Below the pieces are notes generated by a model, which worked only from the letters and a program-made list of their open reading frames with translations, was not told the origin of the DNA and did not search any database. This document shows positions 1 to 8,807 of a stretch of DNA of 64,000 nucleotides, one piece after another (the first letter of the stretch is position 1; every line of letters starts with the position of its first letter). Both the position numbers and the translations under genes were made by a program. The DNA is from Sporolactobacillus sp. THM7-4 (lineage in GTDB: Bacteria > Bacillota > Bacilli > Bacillales > Sporolactobacillaceae). The DNA lies in assembly GCF_004153165.1 (NCBI RefSeq), contig NZ_SEMD01000004.1, forward strand, positions 1 to 64,000. Reading direction: 5' to 3'.

Positions 1-20
1 TGAAGGTTCGCCTTCAACAG

Positions 21-137
21 TCTGGTGGTCATAGCGAAGAGGTCACACCCGTTCCCATCCCGAACACGGTCGTTAAGCTCTTCTGTGCCGATGGTAATAG
101 GGGGCTGTCCCCCTGTGAGAGTAGGTCACTGCCAGGC
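21..137 (+). rRNA. rrf: 5S ribosomal RNA
   Basis: The sequence carries the canonical bacterial 5S blocks in order: the conserved AGCGAAGAGGTCACACCCG stretch, CCGAACACGG, TTAAGCTC and GTGAGAGTAGG, with complementary ends (CTGG at the start, CCAG at the end). Length is about 117 nt, normal for 5S rRNA. It is the last gene of an rrn operon whose 16S and 23S would lie left of the window. Exact ends are uncertain by a few bases. Confidence 0.96.
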
Positions 138-148
138 AAACAAAAAAA

Positions 149-189
149 CAGGCGCTTCCTGATTCATGTCAGGAGGCGCCTGTTTTTTT
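149..189 (+). terminator. rrn operon terminator
   Basis: A 14-bp inverted repeat (CAGGCGCTTCCTGA with TCAGGAGGCGCCTG, one G-U pair) with a 6-nt loop is followed by a run of seven T. It sits 12 nt after the 5S rRNA and is a strong intrinsic terminator. Confidence 0.95.
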
Positions 190-506
190 GCATTCTTAGA
201 AAAGAGTGTAATGTTTATTGATTTACAGATTAAGGCGAGGTACTTTGTCAGGAGACCAGACCAGTAACAGATCGTTTAGTCACCTGGAAAAGATAAAGAT
301 GAATGAACGAAATAGAAAAAAGGCATAGTTACTATAGCTTTTTAATAGTCAACTTATATAACTGGTAATATTGATCTTTTTGCGGATACGTGTAAGATGT
401 GGGTAGGGATGAATTGTTACAAATTTGTGTTATTCTTGTGTGTTCTATTTACTCGGTGACAGGATAATAGACTAACAGACTTTAACATACGGCAAACAGA
501 AAGAAG
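190..506 (+). promoter_or_regulatory. lutABC upstream region with candidate promoter
   Basis: No gene is visible in these 317 bases. The best sigma-A candidate is TTGATC (371-376), a 16-bp spacer and TAAGAT (393-398). A perfect 10-bp palindrome ACAAATTTGT lies at 419-428, downstream of that promoter, where a repressor would act. In Bacillus subtilis lutABC is repressed by the GntR-family regulator LutR; whether this palindrome is a LutR-type operator is inference. Confidence 0.35.
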
Positions 507-1286
507 ATGAATTCCTTGAAGGTATCACTTTTTACTACCTGTCTGGGGGAACTATTTTATGTTGATGTACTAAAGGACGTCACTGAGGTCCTGGAGAGAC
601 TGGGCTGCGAGATCGATGTCCCCGAAGGGCAGATTTGCTGTGGACAGCCAGCATATAACAGCGGATATGCCAGTGATGCAAAAAAACCTGCAAAGCAAAT
701 GATAAGGGCGTTTGAAAACTCGAAATACATTGTTTGCCCTTCCGGTTCTTGTGCGACCATGTTTCGTGAATATCCGAAAATCTTTGCGGACGATCCGGAA
801 TGGAAGGCGAAGGCGGAAAGAATTGCCGGGCGAACATACGAATTTACTCAGTTTATCGTGAATGTACTCGGTGTAGAAGATGTCGGAGCGGAGTATCATG
901 CGAGAGCAACGCTGCACACATCCTGTCACATGACGCGACTGCTTGGAGAACGTCAATCCCATTTAAAATTACTCAGCCACGTTAAAGGCCTGGAATTGGT
1001 ACCATTGCCAAACAATTATGATTGCTGCGGATTCGGGGGGACTTTCTCAGTTAAGATGGCTCCGATTTCTGAGCAAATGGTGGATGAGAAAATCCGGCAC
1101 ATCGAAGAAACACAGGCAGATGTCGTCATTGGTGCCGATGCCAGCTGTCTGATGAATATAGGCGGCCGGATGAGGAGATCAGGCAAAAAAATTAAAGTTT
1201 TGCATATTGCTCAAGTATTAAACAGCCAAAACGGGGAGGGGGAAATAAACCATGACGATAAAGATCGGAAATCGACCGTTCTTTGA
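507..1286 (+). CDS. lutA: L-lactate utilization protein LutA (CCG-domain subunit)
   Basis: LutA is one of three cytoplasmic subunits of the LutABC iron-sulfur L-lactate dehydrogenase that converts L-lactate to pyruvate. Two CCG-type cysteine motifs are visible: ICCGQP (Cys44-45) with Cys82, and Cys140 with YDCCGFGG (Cys173-174), the pattern of the PF02754 repeat that ligates Fe-S clusters. The ATG at 507 directly abuts the purine-rich AGAAAGAAG (498-506), leaving no spacing. A TTG at 516 has about 9 nt spacing and gives a protein beginning KVSLF as in B. subtilis LutA, so the true start may be 516. The 3' end overlaps lutB by 35 bp; the operon is lutA-lutB-lutC. Confidence 0.93.
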   Translation: MNSLKVSLFTTCLGELFYVDVLKDVTEVLERLGCEIDVPEGQICCGQPAYNSGYASDAKKPAKQMIRAFENSKYIVCPSGSCATMFREYPKIFADDPEWKAKAERIAGRTYEFTQFIVNVLGVEDVGAEYHARATLHTSCHMTRLLGERQSHLKLLSHVKGLELVPLPNNYDCCGFGGTFSVKMAPISEQMVDEKIRHIEETQADVVIGADASCLMNIGGRMRRSGKKIKVLHIAQVLNSQNGEGEINHDDKDRKSTVL

Positions 1287-2715
1287 AAGAGTCGATGAGG
1301 CGATTCACGATTCATTTATGGTTAATGCCGTTTCCTCAGCACAGGACGGCCTGAGAGACAGAAAGTTGCAGGCGACTGTTGGTGATCATACGCTCGGTGA
1401 TTGGGAAATATGGAGGAACGCTGGTGAGGAAATACGGTCCCATACCCTGAATCACCTGGATTTTTATTTGAAAAAGCTGAGCGACCAATTTGCTGCCCGT
1501 GGCGGCCATGTTTTTTTCGCACAGACAGCTGAAGAAGCACGCGACTATGTGAAAAGAATTGTTAAGGAAAAAAAGGCTAAAAATATTGTCAAAGCAAAAT
1601 CTATGGTCACTGAAGAAATTGGCCTGAATGATGCGTTGAAAGAAGAAGGATGCGACGTGCTCGAAACGGATCTCGCTGAATTCATTTTACAGACTGACAG
1701 GGACAAGCCGTCGCATATTGTCGTACCTTCAGTGCACAAAAATCGGGAACAAATCCGTAATGCTTTCAGAAAACTGGGCTATACGGGCAGCGATGAGCCA
1801 AAAGAACTGGCAGGATTTGCAAGAAAAACGCTCAGGAGCAAATTTTTAAATGCTGATGTTGGCATTACCGGGTGCAACTTTGCTGTTGCCGATACTGGTA
1901 GTATTTGCCTTGTTACAAATGAGGGAAATGCCAATATGGTGACTACTTTTCCAAAAACACAAATCACGGTCATGGGGATGGAGCGACTGGTTCCCTCATG
2001 GAAGGAATTGGACATTCTGGTGACTTTACTCTGCCGGAGTTCTGTGGGACAGCGATTGACGACTTATGTAACGGATATTACTCCAGGTGATCAATCGGAG
2101 ACAGTTGACAGCCCAAAAGATTTTCATTTAGTTATTGTGGATGCGGGCCGTTCAAAAGCGCTTGGCACGGAGTTTCAATCGGCTCTGCACTGTATTCGCT
2201 GTGCTGCCTGTATCAATGTCTGTCCCGTTTACCGGCATATCGGAGGACACGCTTATGGCTCCATATATCCTGGACCTATCGGTGCCGTTCTTTCCCCGAT
2301 ATTAGGAGGATACAAAGAATACGGTAAGCTTCCTTATGCTTCAAGCCTGTGTGCTGCGTGTACTGAAGCGTGTCCGGTCAGGATTCCGCTGCATGAATTG
2401 CTGATTAAGCACCGCCAGAAATACGTCGAAGGCGGCGGAAAACCGCCAGCGGGAGAAAAAATAGCCATGAAGGGATTCGGTATCGGTGCAAGTTCGCCGT
2501 TTCTCTTTAAAGCGGGAATGAAAATTGCACCGATTATCTTAAAGCCCCTGGTTCATGACGGTGCAATAACCAAAGGACCCGGTCCGATGAAACCCTGGAC
2601 CGGCGGTCGTGATCTGCCGGCTCCGAGTAAAGAAAATTTCAGAGAGTGGTTTAAAAATCGAAAGAAAACAGAAGGTATAAGCACTCATGGGAAAGGGATG
2701 GGTGAGTCAGTATGA
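1252..2715 (+). CDS. lutB: L-lactate utilization iron-sulfur protein LutB
   Basis: LutB is the ferredoxin-like electron-transfer subunit of the LutABC lactate oxidase. The N-terminal two thirds is the LUD (DUF162) domain. The C-terminal part carries two cluster motifs: Cys324, Cys327, Cys330 and Cys334 ([12 protein letters not shown]) and Cys377, Cys380 and Cys384 ([11 protein letters not shown]). At 487 residues it matches the family. The ATG at 1252 has a very strong ribosome site, GGGGAGGGGG (1233-1242), embedded in the end of lutA. The overlap with lutA and the 4-bp ATGA overlap with lutC indicate translational coupling. Confidence 0.95.
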   Translation: MTIKIGNRPFFERVDEAIHDSFMVNAVSSAQDGLRDRKLQATVGDHTLGDWEIWRNAGEEIRSHTLNHLDFYLKKLSDQFAARGGHVFFAQTAEEARDYVKRIVKEKKAKNIVKAKSMVTEEIGLNDALKEEGCDVLETDLAEFILQTDRDKPSHIVVPSVHKNREQIRNAFRKLGYTGSDEPKELAGFARKTLRSKFLNADVGITGCNFAVADTGSICLVTNEGNANMVTTFPKTQITVMGMERLVPSWKELDILVTLLCRSSVGQRLTTYVTDITPGDQSETVDSPKDFHLVIVDAGRSKALGTEFQSALHCIRCAACINVCPVYRHIGGHAYGSIYPGPIGAVLSPILGGYKEYGKLPYASSLCAACTEACPVRIPLHELLIKHRQKYVEGGGKPPAGEKIAMKGFGIGASSPFLFKAGMKIAPIILKPLVHDGAITKGPGPMKPWTGGRDLPAPSKENFREWFKNRKKTEGISTHGKGMGESV

Positions 2716-3410
2716 AAGGAACGATTGAAAACCGCGATTCCTTTCTCCGGAACATCGCGAAGAAGCTTCATCATGAACCGGGAGAAAATGTAGCTTTACC
2801 CGAATGGAACAATCAACCACAGTGGGACGTGTATAAAGGTTACAGCCGGGATCAGCTGGTCGAGGTTATGAAGAAAGCCTGTGAATCGGTTCACACCAGG
2901 GTCTATGAGACCGATTCCGAGCATCTGGCTGATTGTTTAGAGCAGGTGATTGTCGCGTACGGTGCCGGGTCCATTGTTGCAACGAACGATAAACGTTTTT
3001 CTGACTTCGGTCTTGAATCCGTACTGAAAAAGAATCAGGTCTATACATGGAACATTTCCGAGGGGCATAAGAATATTGAACGTGCTGCTCAGGCCAATAT
3101 AGGACTGTCAATCTGCGATATCATGCTTGCAGAATCGGCAACGGCCGGATTGTTTCATGACAAGGATAAGGCAAGGAGCGTCAGCCTTCTGCCGGTTACG
3201 TCGATTGTGATTGTGCCTGAAAGCCTGATTGTACCGAGGATTACTCAGGCTATGCAAAAGGTTGAAGAAAAAGTTAAAGCCGGAGAAGCAATTTCAACAT
3301 ATATAAATTTTATTTCCGGTCCAAGCAACAGTGCCGATATTGAGATGCGGCTCGTTGTCGGAGTCCACGGCCCAGTCAAAGTAGCTTACATTATTGTTCG
3401 TGACAAATGA
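2712..3410 (+). CDS. lutC: L-lactate utilization protein LutC
   Basis: LutC is the third subunit of the LutABC lactate oxidation complex; it consists of a LUD (DUF162) domain. The 232-residue length and the C-terminal block containing LAESATAG and the [11 protein letters not shown] stretch match the family. It starts within the stop of lutB (ATGA), so it is almost certainly translated by coupling. No lactate permease gene (lutP) follows. A hairpin terminator closes the operon 12 nt downstream. Confidence 0.93.
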   Translation: MKGTIENRDSFLRNIAKKLHHEPGENVALPEWNNQPQWDVYKGYSRDQLVEVMKKACESVHTRVYETDSEHLADCLEQVIVAYGAGSIVATNDKRFSDFGLESVLKKNQVYTWNISEGHKNIERAAQANIGLSICDIMLAESATAGLFHDKDKARSVSLLPVTSIVIVPESLIVPRITQAMQKVEEKVKAGEAISTYINFISGPSNSADIEMRLVVGVHGPVKVAYIIVRDK

Positions 3411-3422
3411 TCAACGTGGAGA

Positions 3423-3458
3423 GGCGGTTCCGTTCCGTTCAGCGGAGTCGTCTTTTTA
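3423..3458 (+). terminator. lutABC terminator
   Basis: A 10-bp stem (3423-3432 with 3443-3452, three G-U pairs) with a 10-nt loop is followed by TTTTT. It lies directly after lutC. Confidence 0.75.
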
Positions 3459-3530
3459 TATTGTTTAAGAATGAAACCTGAAGTGATCGGTCATGCAAAC
3501 AGGGACAATCTCGCAAAATACAACAAAATT

Positions 3531-3539
3531 TGATATAGT
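3531..3539 (+). promoter_or_regulatory. Extended -10 promoter of pheA
   Basis: TGATATAGT reads as an extended -10 element (TGn followed by TATAGT), about 65 nt upstream of the pheA start. No good -35 is visible, as is common for extended -10 promoters. Confidence 0.4.
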
Positions 3540-3604
3540 ATGGTGGAGATAAAGATGCGAAAACGGGTGTTGTTCTTCAATAGATACTTAAGTGGGGTGC
3601 ATGG

Positions 3605-4423
3605 ATGAAAGTAGCGTATTTGGGGCCTGAAGGGACTTTTTCTGAAGAAGCGGCCGTCCAGTTTTTTACTGCTGCGGATACATTTATGCCGCAGGACTCA
3701 ATGGCCGACGTCCTTCAGTCCGTTTGCAGCGGTTCAGCAGACAAAGGTATCGTTCCGATTGAAAATTCGATCGCCGGGACGATTGATACAAGCATAGACG
3801 GTTTACTTACATACCATCTGTTTATCGAGGCGGATGTTATTTTTCCGATATCCCTGAATCTGATCGGTACAGAAAATAGTAAAATCGATTCAATAAGAAA
3901 GGTGGTATCCATTACACCGGCACTCGACCAATGCCGGGCTTTTATACGGGAAAAAGGATTGATGTGCGATCGAGTCGGCAGTACGGCAATGGCCGCCCGG
4001 GTTGTTAAAGAACAGAACTCGCCGGAAGTCGCTGCGATTGCTTCGAAGTGGGTAGCCGATATTTATGGCTTGAAATTAATTGCCTCCGATATTCAGGACA
4101 ATAGCCAGAATCATACCCGTTTCGTGGTCATCAGTAAAAACCGCGACATTCTTTCCGGACAGAAAAAGACGATGATTCTTGTCACGCCGAATGCAGAATA
4201 TGTTGGTATGCTCGCGTCTGTTCTCAATGTTTTTGCCGCTCTTTCGATTAATTTAACCTGGATCGAATCGAGACCAACAGGGAAAAAATTGGGGGAATAT
4301 CGTTTTTTTATTGAAACGGAAGCCGGTTATGAAAGTGAGCCGATGGATAAAGCGGTGAGAATACTTCAGACATTTGGACACCGGGTTGATATTCTCGGCA
4401 GCTATAGTACAAAGATCATTTAA
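3605..4423 (+). CDS. pheA: Prephenate dehydratase
   Basis: This enzyme converts prephenate to phenylpyruvate, the committed step of phenylalanine synthesis. The N-terminal catalytic domain starts with the family signature (AYLGPEGTFSEEAA) and contains PIENS (51-55) and the NHTRF catalytic/regulatory motif at residues 179-183. A C-terminal ACT domain (about 190-270) has the ESRP motif (221-224) used for allosteric phenylalanine binding. At 272 residues it is a monofunctional PheA, without a chorismate mutase domain. GTGGGGTG lies just upstream of the ATG. It is a single-gene unit that converges on proA. Confidence 0.96.
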   Translation: MKVAYLGPEGTFSEEAAVQFFTAADTFMPQDSMADVLQSVCSGSADKGIVPIENSIAGTIDTSIDGLLTYHLFIEADVIFPISLNLIGTENSKIDSIRKVVSITPALDQCRAFIREKGLMCDRVGSTAMAARVVKEQNSPEVAAIASKWVADIYGLKLIASDIQDNSQNHTRFVVISKNRDILSGQKKTMILVTPNAEYVGMLASVLNVFAALSINLTWIESRPTGKKLGEYRFFIETEAGYESEPMDKAVRILQTFGHRVDILGSYSTKII

Positions 4424-4469
4424 AAATAAATTCCTGACCAGAATAAAAGGACAGGAATGAAAAGACAGG

Positions 4470-4501
4470 ACAGGACAGATTCATTCGCGAATCTGTCCTG
4501 T
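4470..4501 (-). terminator. proBA terminator (overlaps proA stop)
   Basis: A perfect 13-bp stem (4470-4482 with 4489-4501) is followed on the minus strand by TGTCTTTT. The TGA of proA lies inside the hairpin. The same hairpin may also slow transcription coming from pheA. Confidence 0.75.
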
Positions 4502-5746
4502 GCCTTTGACGATATATTTTATGGTTGTCAATGCCGGAAGCCCCATCGGACCACGGGCATGCAGCTTCTGGGTGCTGATTCCAATTTCTGCTCCAAAGCC
4601 GAATGCTTCGCCGTCAGTAAAACGGGTCGAAGCATTGTGATAAAGTGTTGAGGCATCGACGGATTGAAAAAATCGTTCCACATGACTGGGCGTTTCTGAA
4701 ATGATGGATTCCGAGTGTTTGGTTCCGAAACGGTTAATATGGCGGATGGCTTCATCAACGTCACTGACGATTTTAATGGCAACAGTTTTATCAAGATATT
4801 CTGTTTTCCAATCCTCTTCTTCAGCTACTGGAAGATCCGGATAATTGGATGCAACGGACGGATCCATCCGGCATTCGACTCCTGAAGCGATAAGCGATTG
4901 AATCAGTGATTCCCCGTAGCGGCTGAACCATTTTTTCTGGACGATAATCGTTTCAATGGCATTGCAGACAGAAGGCCGTTGAGTTTTCGCGTTAATCGCA
5001 ATATTTATTGCCATTTCCGGGCGGGCACTCTCATCAATATACAAATGACAGTTGCCGGCCCCTGTTTCAAGAACAGGAATCGTCGACTTGTTGATGACTG
5101 TCCGGATCAATTTTTGGCTTCCGCGCGGGATCAGAACGTCAATCAGGCCGTTCAGCCGGAAAAAACGATCAGCTGTTTCATGACTGACGTCTTCCAATAG
5201 CTGGACACCGTCTTCAGGCAAATCGGTTTTGGAAAGCGCCTGACGGATGATGCCCACGAGTGTCCGATTCGATTCCAGTGCCGAGCGGCTTCCACGAAGA
5301 TACACGGCATTGCCTGTTTTCAGGCACAGCCCTGCAGCATCAATCGTTACATTTGGTCTTGCCTCATAGACCATCCCGATCACACCGATGGGCACCCGCA
5401 TTTTCCGAATGTGCAGCCCATTGGGACGATCCCACTCTTCCAGACAGTCGCCGATCGGATCGTTGAGCCGGGCGAGATTGTCGAGCGCATCCGCCATCGC
5501 GTTGACTCTCGATTGATTCAGCATCAGCCTGTCAATCATCGATTGAGACATTCCCTCACGCTGTGCCGCGGCTATGTCCGACTCATTCGCCTGGAGAATG
5601 GCTGGACAATGTTTTCGGAGTGCTGATGCAATCGCTGTCAGTGCATGATTCTTCTGCTCAGTAGATTTGGCGGCAAGGCTGCTGGAAGCGCGTTTTGCCT
5701 GTTCCGCTTTATACAACAGTTCATCCTCTTCTATAATCGGATTCAT
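4481..5746 (-). CDS. proA: Glutamate-5-semialdehyde dehydrogenase (gamma-glutamyl phosphate reductase)
   Basis: ProA reduces gamma-glutamyl phosphate to glutamate semialdehyde with NADPH, the second step of proline synthesis. The protein is an aldehyde-dehydrogenase-fold enzyme of 421 residues. The catalytic cysteine is Cys261 in the RPSVCNA motif, and the GMVYEARPNVT block is typical. The reading frame is open upstream to 5794, but the ATG at 5746 is preferred: it follows the proB stop by two bases, has AGAAGGGA about 10 nt upstream, and gives the normal N-terminus. It is the distal gene of proBA, controlled by the T-box leader upstream of proB. Confidence 0.96.
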   Translation of the reverse strand: MNPIIEEDELLYKAEQAKRASSSLAAKSTEQKNHALTAIASALRKHCPAILQANESDIAAAQREGMSQSMIDRLMLNQSRVNAMADALDNLARLNDPIGDCLEEWDRPNGLHIRKMRVPIGVIGMVYEARPNVTIDAAGLCLKTGNAVYLRGSRSALESNRTLVGIIRQALSKTDLPEDGVQLLEDVSHETADRFFRLNGLIDVLIPRGSQKLIRTVINKSTIPVLETGAGNCHLYIDESARPEMAINIAINAKTQRPSVCNAIETIIVQKKWFSRYGESLIQSLIASGVECRMDPSVASNYPDLPVAEEEDWKTEYLDKTVAIKIVSDVDEAIRHINRFGTKHSESIISETPSHVERFFQSVDASTLYHNASTRFTDGEAFGFGAEIGISTQKLHARGPMGLPALTTIKYIVKGTGQIRE

Positions 5747-5748
5747 CT

Positions 5749-6897
5749 TTATCTCATCCCTTCTGTTGCTGAAAGTTTGATGGAAACGGTCCATGGAACC
5801 CAGTTATCACGGTGAACAACTTCAGCGTGCTCGCTTTTAGCAAGGTTCATTGCCTTATCACTTGGCATGCTCTTAATTTTATTCAGTTTTTCCGAGGAGT
5901 AATTAACCTGTCCTTTTCCGAGGACACGGTCTGACTGGTCGACAATTTGAATAACTTCACCGGGGAGAAAATGACCGATGACCTTTTTAACTCCAGCAGG
6001 AAGCAGGCTCTTTCCTTCCTCCATCAAAGCATGAACGGCACCGTCATCAATTTCAATTTTTCCACAAACCGGTGAGTGCAGGGCGATCCATTGTTTCGAT
6101 ACTTTGAGCGACGGTCTCAGATTGATTGGGCCGATGTACGTACCGTCGCCGTGTCCCTCTAAAATTTCAACAAGTTTTCCGGATCCCTTTCCTTTGCCAA
6201 TAAAGGTGCGGACGCCGAGTGAAAGCGCCGTTTTCGCCGCCAGTAATTTTGACCGCATGCCGCCGGTGCCGACTTTTGAACCGGATGATCCGCTGATCCC
6301 GCTCAGAATGGAATCTGGGAGGTCAGGCAGATACTTGTAGCGCCTGGCGTCAGGGTACTGATTCGGATTTCTGTCATAAAGGCCATTTACATCAGTCAAA
6401 ATAATAAGAAACTCAGCGTGAATCAGCCCGCTCACTAAAGCGGAAAGCATGTCATTGTCGCCAAAAGTCAGCTCCTCCAGTGAAACCGAGTCGTTCTCGT
6501 TTATGATCGGAATGACAGACCGTTTCAACAATTCGGATAGTGCCGAGCAGGCATGGCTCATCTGTTCGCGGCGTTCGAAATCCTGGCGGGCGAGAAGCAG
6601 CTGGGCGACAGTCATGCCGTGACGGCGAAAAGCATTGGCATAGCTGCTGAGCAGCATAACCTGCCCGACAGCTGCTGCTGCCTGTTTCCCGGCAATGGTC
6701 ACAGGCCGGGAAGGATAACCGAGTCCCGAATACCCGGCCGCAACCGCCCCGGAAGATACAAGAATAACCTCATGACCTTCACTTTTCAGTCTGGCGATTG
6801 CATTTACGTGATCGTTCAGCTTTTTTTCATCCAAATTTCCATGTGTATCCGTCAGAGAGCTGCTGCCGACCTTGACGACGATCCGTTTCGCTTCCAT
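5749..6897 (-). CDS. proB: Glutamate 5-kinase
   Basis: ProB phosphorylates glutamate, the first and usually feedback-inhibited step of proline synthesis. The N-terminal amino-acid-kinase domain (about 1-255) shows [25 protein letters not shown] and the GTGGMRSKL motif. A C-terminal PUA domain (about 275-355) makes it the long 382-residue form. The start ATG has AAAGGA upstream. proA follows two bases after the stop. Both are regulated by the tRNA-sensing leader at 6915-7172. Confidence 0.96.
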   Translation of the reverse strand: MEAKRIVVKVGSSSLTDTHGNLDEKKLNDHVNAIARLKSEGHEVILVSSGAVAAGYSGLGYPSRPVTIAGKQAAAAVGQVMLLSSYANAFRRHGMTVAQLLLARQDFERREQMSHACSALSELLKRSVIPIINENDSVSLEELTFGDNDMLSALVSGLIHAEFLIILTDVNGLYDRNPNQYPDARRYKYLPDLPDSILSGISGSSGSKVGTGGMRSKLLAAKTALSLGVRTFIGKGKGSGKLVEILEGHGDGTYIGPINLRPSLKVSKQWIALHSPVCGKIEIDDGAVHALMEEGKSLLPAGVKKVIGHFLPGEVIQIVDQSDRVLGKGQVNYSSEKLNKIKSMPSDKAMNLAKSEHAEVVHRDNWVPWTVSIKLSATEGMR

Positions 6898-6914
6898 TGA
6901 CCTGGTCCTTTCAT

Positions 6915-7172
6915 AATAAAAAGCCTCTTCCTGTCCTTATTAAAGGACGGGAAGAGGCTCAGCCCGCGGTACCACCTTTGTTAGCACGGGATGAACCCAT
7001 GCTCTCTCATGCCCTCATAACGTGAAGGAAACGGTCCGGTTATGAGCCGGGCAGCTCAAGGGGTAGGTTCAATAGCAGCGATGCGCCGGTATCTCTCAGC
7101 CGCCGGATACCGTTCTCTTTCGCTTGCCCGCTATTTACTGGTCCCTGTCAATGCTTACTGATTAATACAAGT
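6915..7172 (-). promoter_or_regulatory. T-box riboswitch (proline) leader of proBA
   Basis: On the minus strand the leader contains the T-box core GGTGGTACCGCGGG (about 6976-6963), which pairs with the uncharged tRNA acceptor end. It is followed by a terminator hairpin at 6958-6923 with a U-run at 6922-6915. A stem I-like region lies at about 7130-7040. GAA-CCU-A at 7070-7064 fits the specifier-loop pattern, with CCU (7067-7065) as a proline codon, which agrees with the proBA genes it precedes. Uncharged tRNA-Pro should stabilize the antiterminator and switch on proline synthesis. The class is certain; the exact specifier is inferred. Confidence 0.92.
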
Positions 7173-7178
7173 AAGTTT

Positions 7179-7207
7179 ATTGTATTCGTCATCAGATTAA
7201 ATGTCAA
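7179..7207 (-). promoter_or_regulatory. Sigma-A promoter of the proBA leader
   Basis: On the minus strand a consensus -35 TTGACA (7207-7202) and -10 TACAAT (7184-7179) are separated by exactly 17 bp. Transcription would begin near 7172, at the head of the T-box leader. Confidence 0.88.
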
Positions 7208-7374
7208 TATTCTAAACTCTTTTTATCTGTCTTCTGAACAAGCTTACTTTTCACGCTGCTTTTTTGAATAAAGCCATTTCGTGGAATCTATATTTTTAAG
7301 CCATGCGGATTGATTGCACTCTGTAAAGGGGGTGCTAAAATGAAAGTGTATTCATCTTCAGGGAGGTTATCTCT

Positions 7375-7956
7375 ATGGCGTTTACATTGCAGATTGGCGA
7401 AAAAGCTCCTTCATTTTCATTGCCGGCAACGGATGGCCGGACCTATTCACTCGACGATTTTTCTGATGCAAAAACGCTGGTTGTTTTTTTTACGTGCAAT
7501 CATTGTCCGTTCGTTCTTGGATCTAATGAAACGACTCGGGCGGTTGCAGAAAAATACCGGGATAAAGGTGTACAGTTTGTCGCGATCAATTCAAACAGTG
7601 AGCATACACATCCTGCAGACTCTTTTGAACACATGATTAAACAGATGGATGAGAAGAAGTTCCCCTGGCCTTATCTTCGTGATCAGTCGCAGGACGTAGC
7701 GAGAGCCTATGGAGCTTTGAGAACACCTCACTTCTATGTTTTTGATCAGGAACGCAAACTGGTGTATACAGGGCGCGAACTTGACAACCCGAGGCAGCCG
7801 GAAAAAGCAACCGTTAACGATCTGGATAATGCCCTTCAGGAAATAACGGATGGAAAAGCAGTAAGCGTGCCTTTAACCAATCCGATCGGCTGCAATGTGA
7901 AATGGGAAGGTAAAGATGCCCACTGGATGCCCGGTGAAGCTTGCGACCTTGTCTGA
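7375..7956 (+). CDS. Thioredoxin-fold (AhpC/TSA-like) redox protein
   Basis: The protein is a 193-residue redoxin of the thioredoxin-like/peroxiredoxin group. It starts with the peroxiredoxin-type [19 protein letters not shown] and has a CxxC redox pair, Cys41 and Cys44 (TCNHCPF), where peroxiredoxins usually have TxxC. A cis-proline region is present at RTPHFYVF. There is no signal peptide, so it is probably cytoplasmic. The ATG is supported by GGGAGG (7361-7366). A longer overlapping frame starting at 7310 is a shadow. Substrate is unknown; it could be a thiol peroxidase or disulfide reductase. Confidence 0.8.
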   Translation: MAFTLQIGEKAPSFSLPATDGRTYSLDDFSDAKTLVVFFTCNHCPFVLGSNETTRAVAEKYRDKGVQFVAINSNSEHTHPADSFEHMIKQMDEKKFPWPYLRDQSQDVARAYGALRTPHFYVFDQERKLVYTGRELDNPRQPEKATVNDLDNALQEITDGKAVSVPLTNPIGCNVKWEGKDAHWMPGEACDLV

Positions 7957-7967
7957 AAAATAATTGA

Positions 7968-8004
7968 AAAGCGTTCTCTTTAATATGGAGAGCACCTTGT
8001 TTTT
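7968..8004 (+). terminator. Probable weak terminator after the redoxin gene
   Basis: An imperfect hairpin (AAG.GTTCTC with GAGAGC.CCTT) is followed by TTGTTTTT. It lies 11 nt after the stop codon. Confidence 0.4.
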
Positions 8005-8018
8005 GGGGAGTGAGAGAA

Positions 8019-8518
8019 ATGCTGTCTTTTCTCCCGATAACCGGTGATGATTTCGAGACTGCAATACGCTTCCGCCGTGATTCGTTTATTGCCAGTTTTG
8101 GAGATGATTCAGAGTTTAATAAAAGAGATTACCTTACGTGGCTGAAAAAGAAGAGAAGAAGGTTTCCGGACGGTTTTGTTATGGTCTGGGAAGACGGAGT
8201 GCGTATCGGCCAGATTGAATGCCAGATTAAAGATGATGGTGGAAGGAAAGGAAATTCGGCTATGTCAGCCTTTACTATTTGATTCCCGATAAACGCGGAA
8301 AAGGATTGGGGGAATTCCTGCACCAATATACACAGACCTTTTTCCGGCAACATCATGTTGACGATTATCAATTACGTGTGTCACCTTCGAACGAAAGGGC
8401 AATCCGATTTTACAGAAAACTTGGTTTGCACAAACTGGCGATTGACTGTGACGGTAAAGCCGTGCGGATGATCGGTAAAGTGGATATAAAGGGTAATACC
8501 AGGGTAGGCTGGCCGTAA
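8019..8518 (+). pseudogene. GNAT acetyltransferase, interrupted by a frameshift
   Basis: Two adjacent frames together make one GNAT-family N-acetyltransferase. The first part (ATG 8019, with GGGGAG 8 nt upstream) runs to a stop at 8280-8282. The second part continues one frame back as GYVSLYYLIPDKRGKGLG, the acetyl-CoA-binding motif A (R/QxxGxG/A), followed by SPSNERAIRFYRKLG, motif B. The shift falls between about 8244 and 8258 in an A/G-rich stretch and corresponds to loss of one base. Neither half would be a working enzyme alone. It may be a true pseudogene or a homopolymer sequencing error. Confidence 0.8.
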
Positions 8519-8667
8519 AAAACCTGATAAGCAGCTGCAGCCATCCAAATCAAGCGGGTTGTTTTTCCGCCTGCCCCTCCTTTTCCAAACCCGCAGGAAA
8601 GATACCGATCAGCCTCGGTCCCACCGGTGAAAAGAACTCATCGATCATTATGATAAGCAATCAGGAG

Positions 8668-8700
8668 GCTGCCGACTTTTTTTCTGAGGCAGCTTTTTTT
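8668..8700 (+). terminator. Terminator after the acetyltransferase
   Basis: A 6-bp GC-rich stem (GCTGCC 8668-8673 with GGCAGC 8688-8693) is followed by seven or more T. The region 8519-8667 holds no gene that I can support. Confidence 0.65.
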
Positions 8701-8725
8701 GATGTGAAATCTTCTTATCCGGCCG

Positions 8726-8754
8726 TTGACCGGGCTTATATACTGGGCTATATT
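8726..8754 (+). promoter_or_regulatory. Sigma-A promoter of the uracil-DNA glycosylase gene
   Basis: TTGACC (8726-8731) and TATATT (8749-8754) are separated by 17 bp. The transcript would start inside the tandem repeat that follows immediately. Confidence 0.75.
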
Positions 8755-8790
8755 ATGCATAGAATCCTCACAATGCATAGAATCCTCACA
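8755..8790 (+). repeat. 18-bp perfect tandem duplication at the transcription start
   Basis: ATGCATAGAATCCTCACA is present twice in direct succession with no mismatch. It directly follows the -10 box of the promoter at 8726-8754 and ends 17 nt before the glycosylase start. It may be a duplicated operator half or a replication-slippage duplication. Confidence 0.95.
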
Positions 8791-8807
8791 GAAAAGGTGA
8801 TGACCGG

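Noticed and set aside
570-962. Antisense ORF within lutA
   Set aside because: No ribosome site, no recognisable product and complete overlap with a conserved gene.
7310-7636. 108-codon ORF upstream of and overlapping the redoxin gene
   Set aside because: It overlaps the clearly recognisable redoxin frame and has no domain of its own; it is a shadow.
8240-8282. Programmed -1 ribosomal frameshift in the GNAT gene
   Set aside because: The shift direction would fit, but there is no slippery heptamer of the X-XXY-YYZ type and no evident stimulatory structure; this family is not known to use frameshifting.
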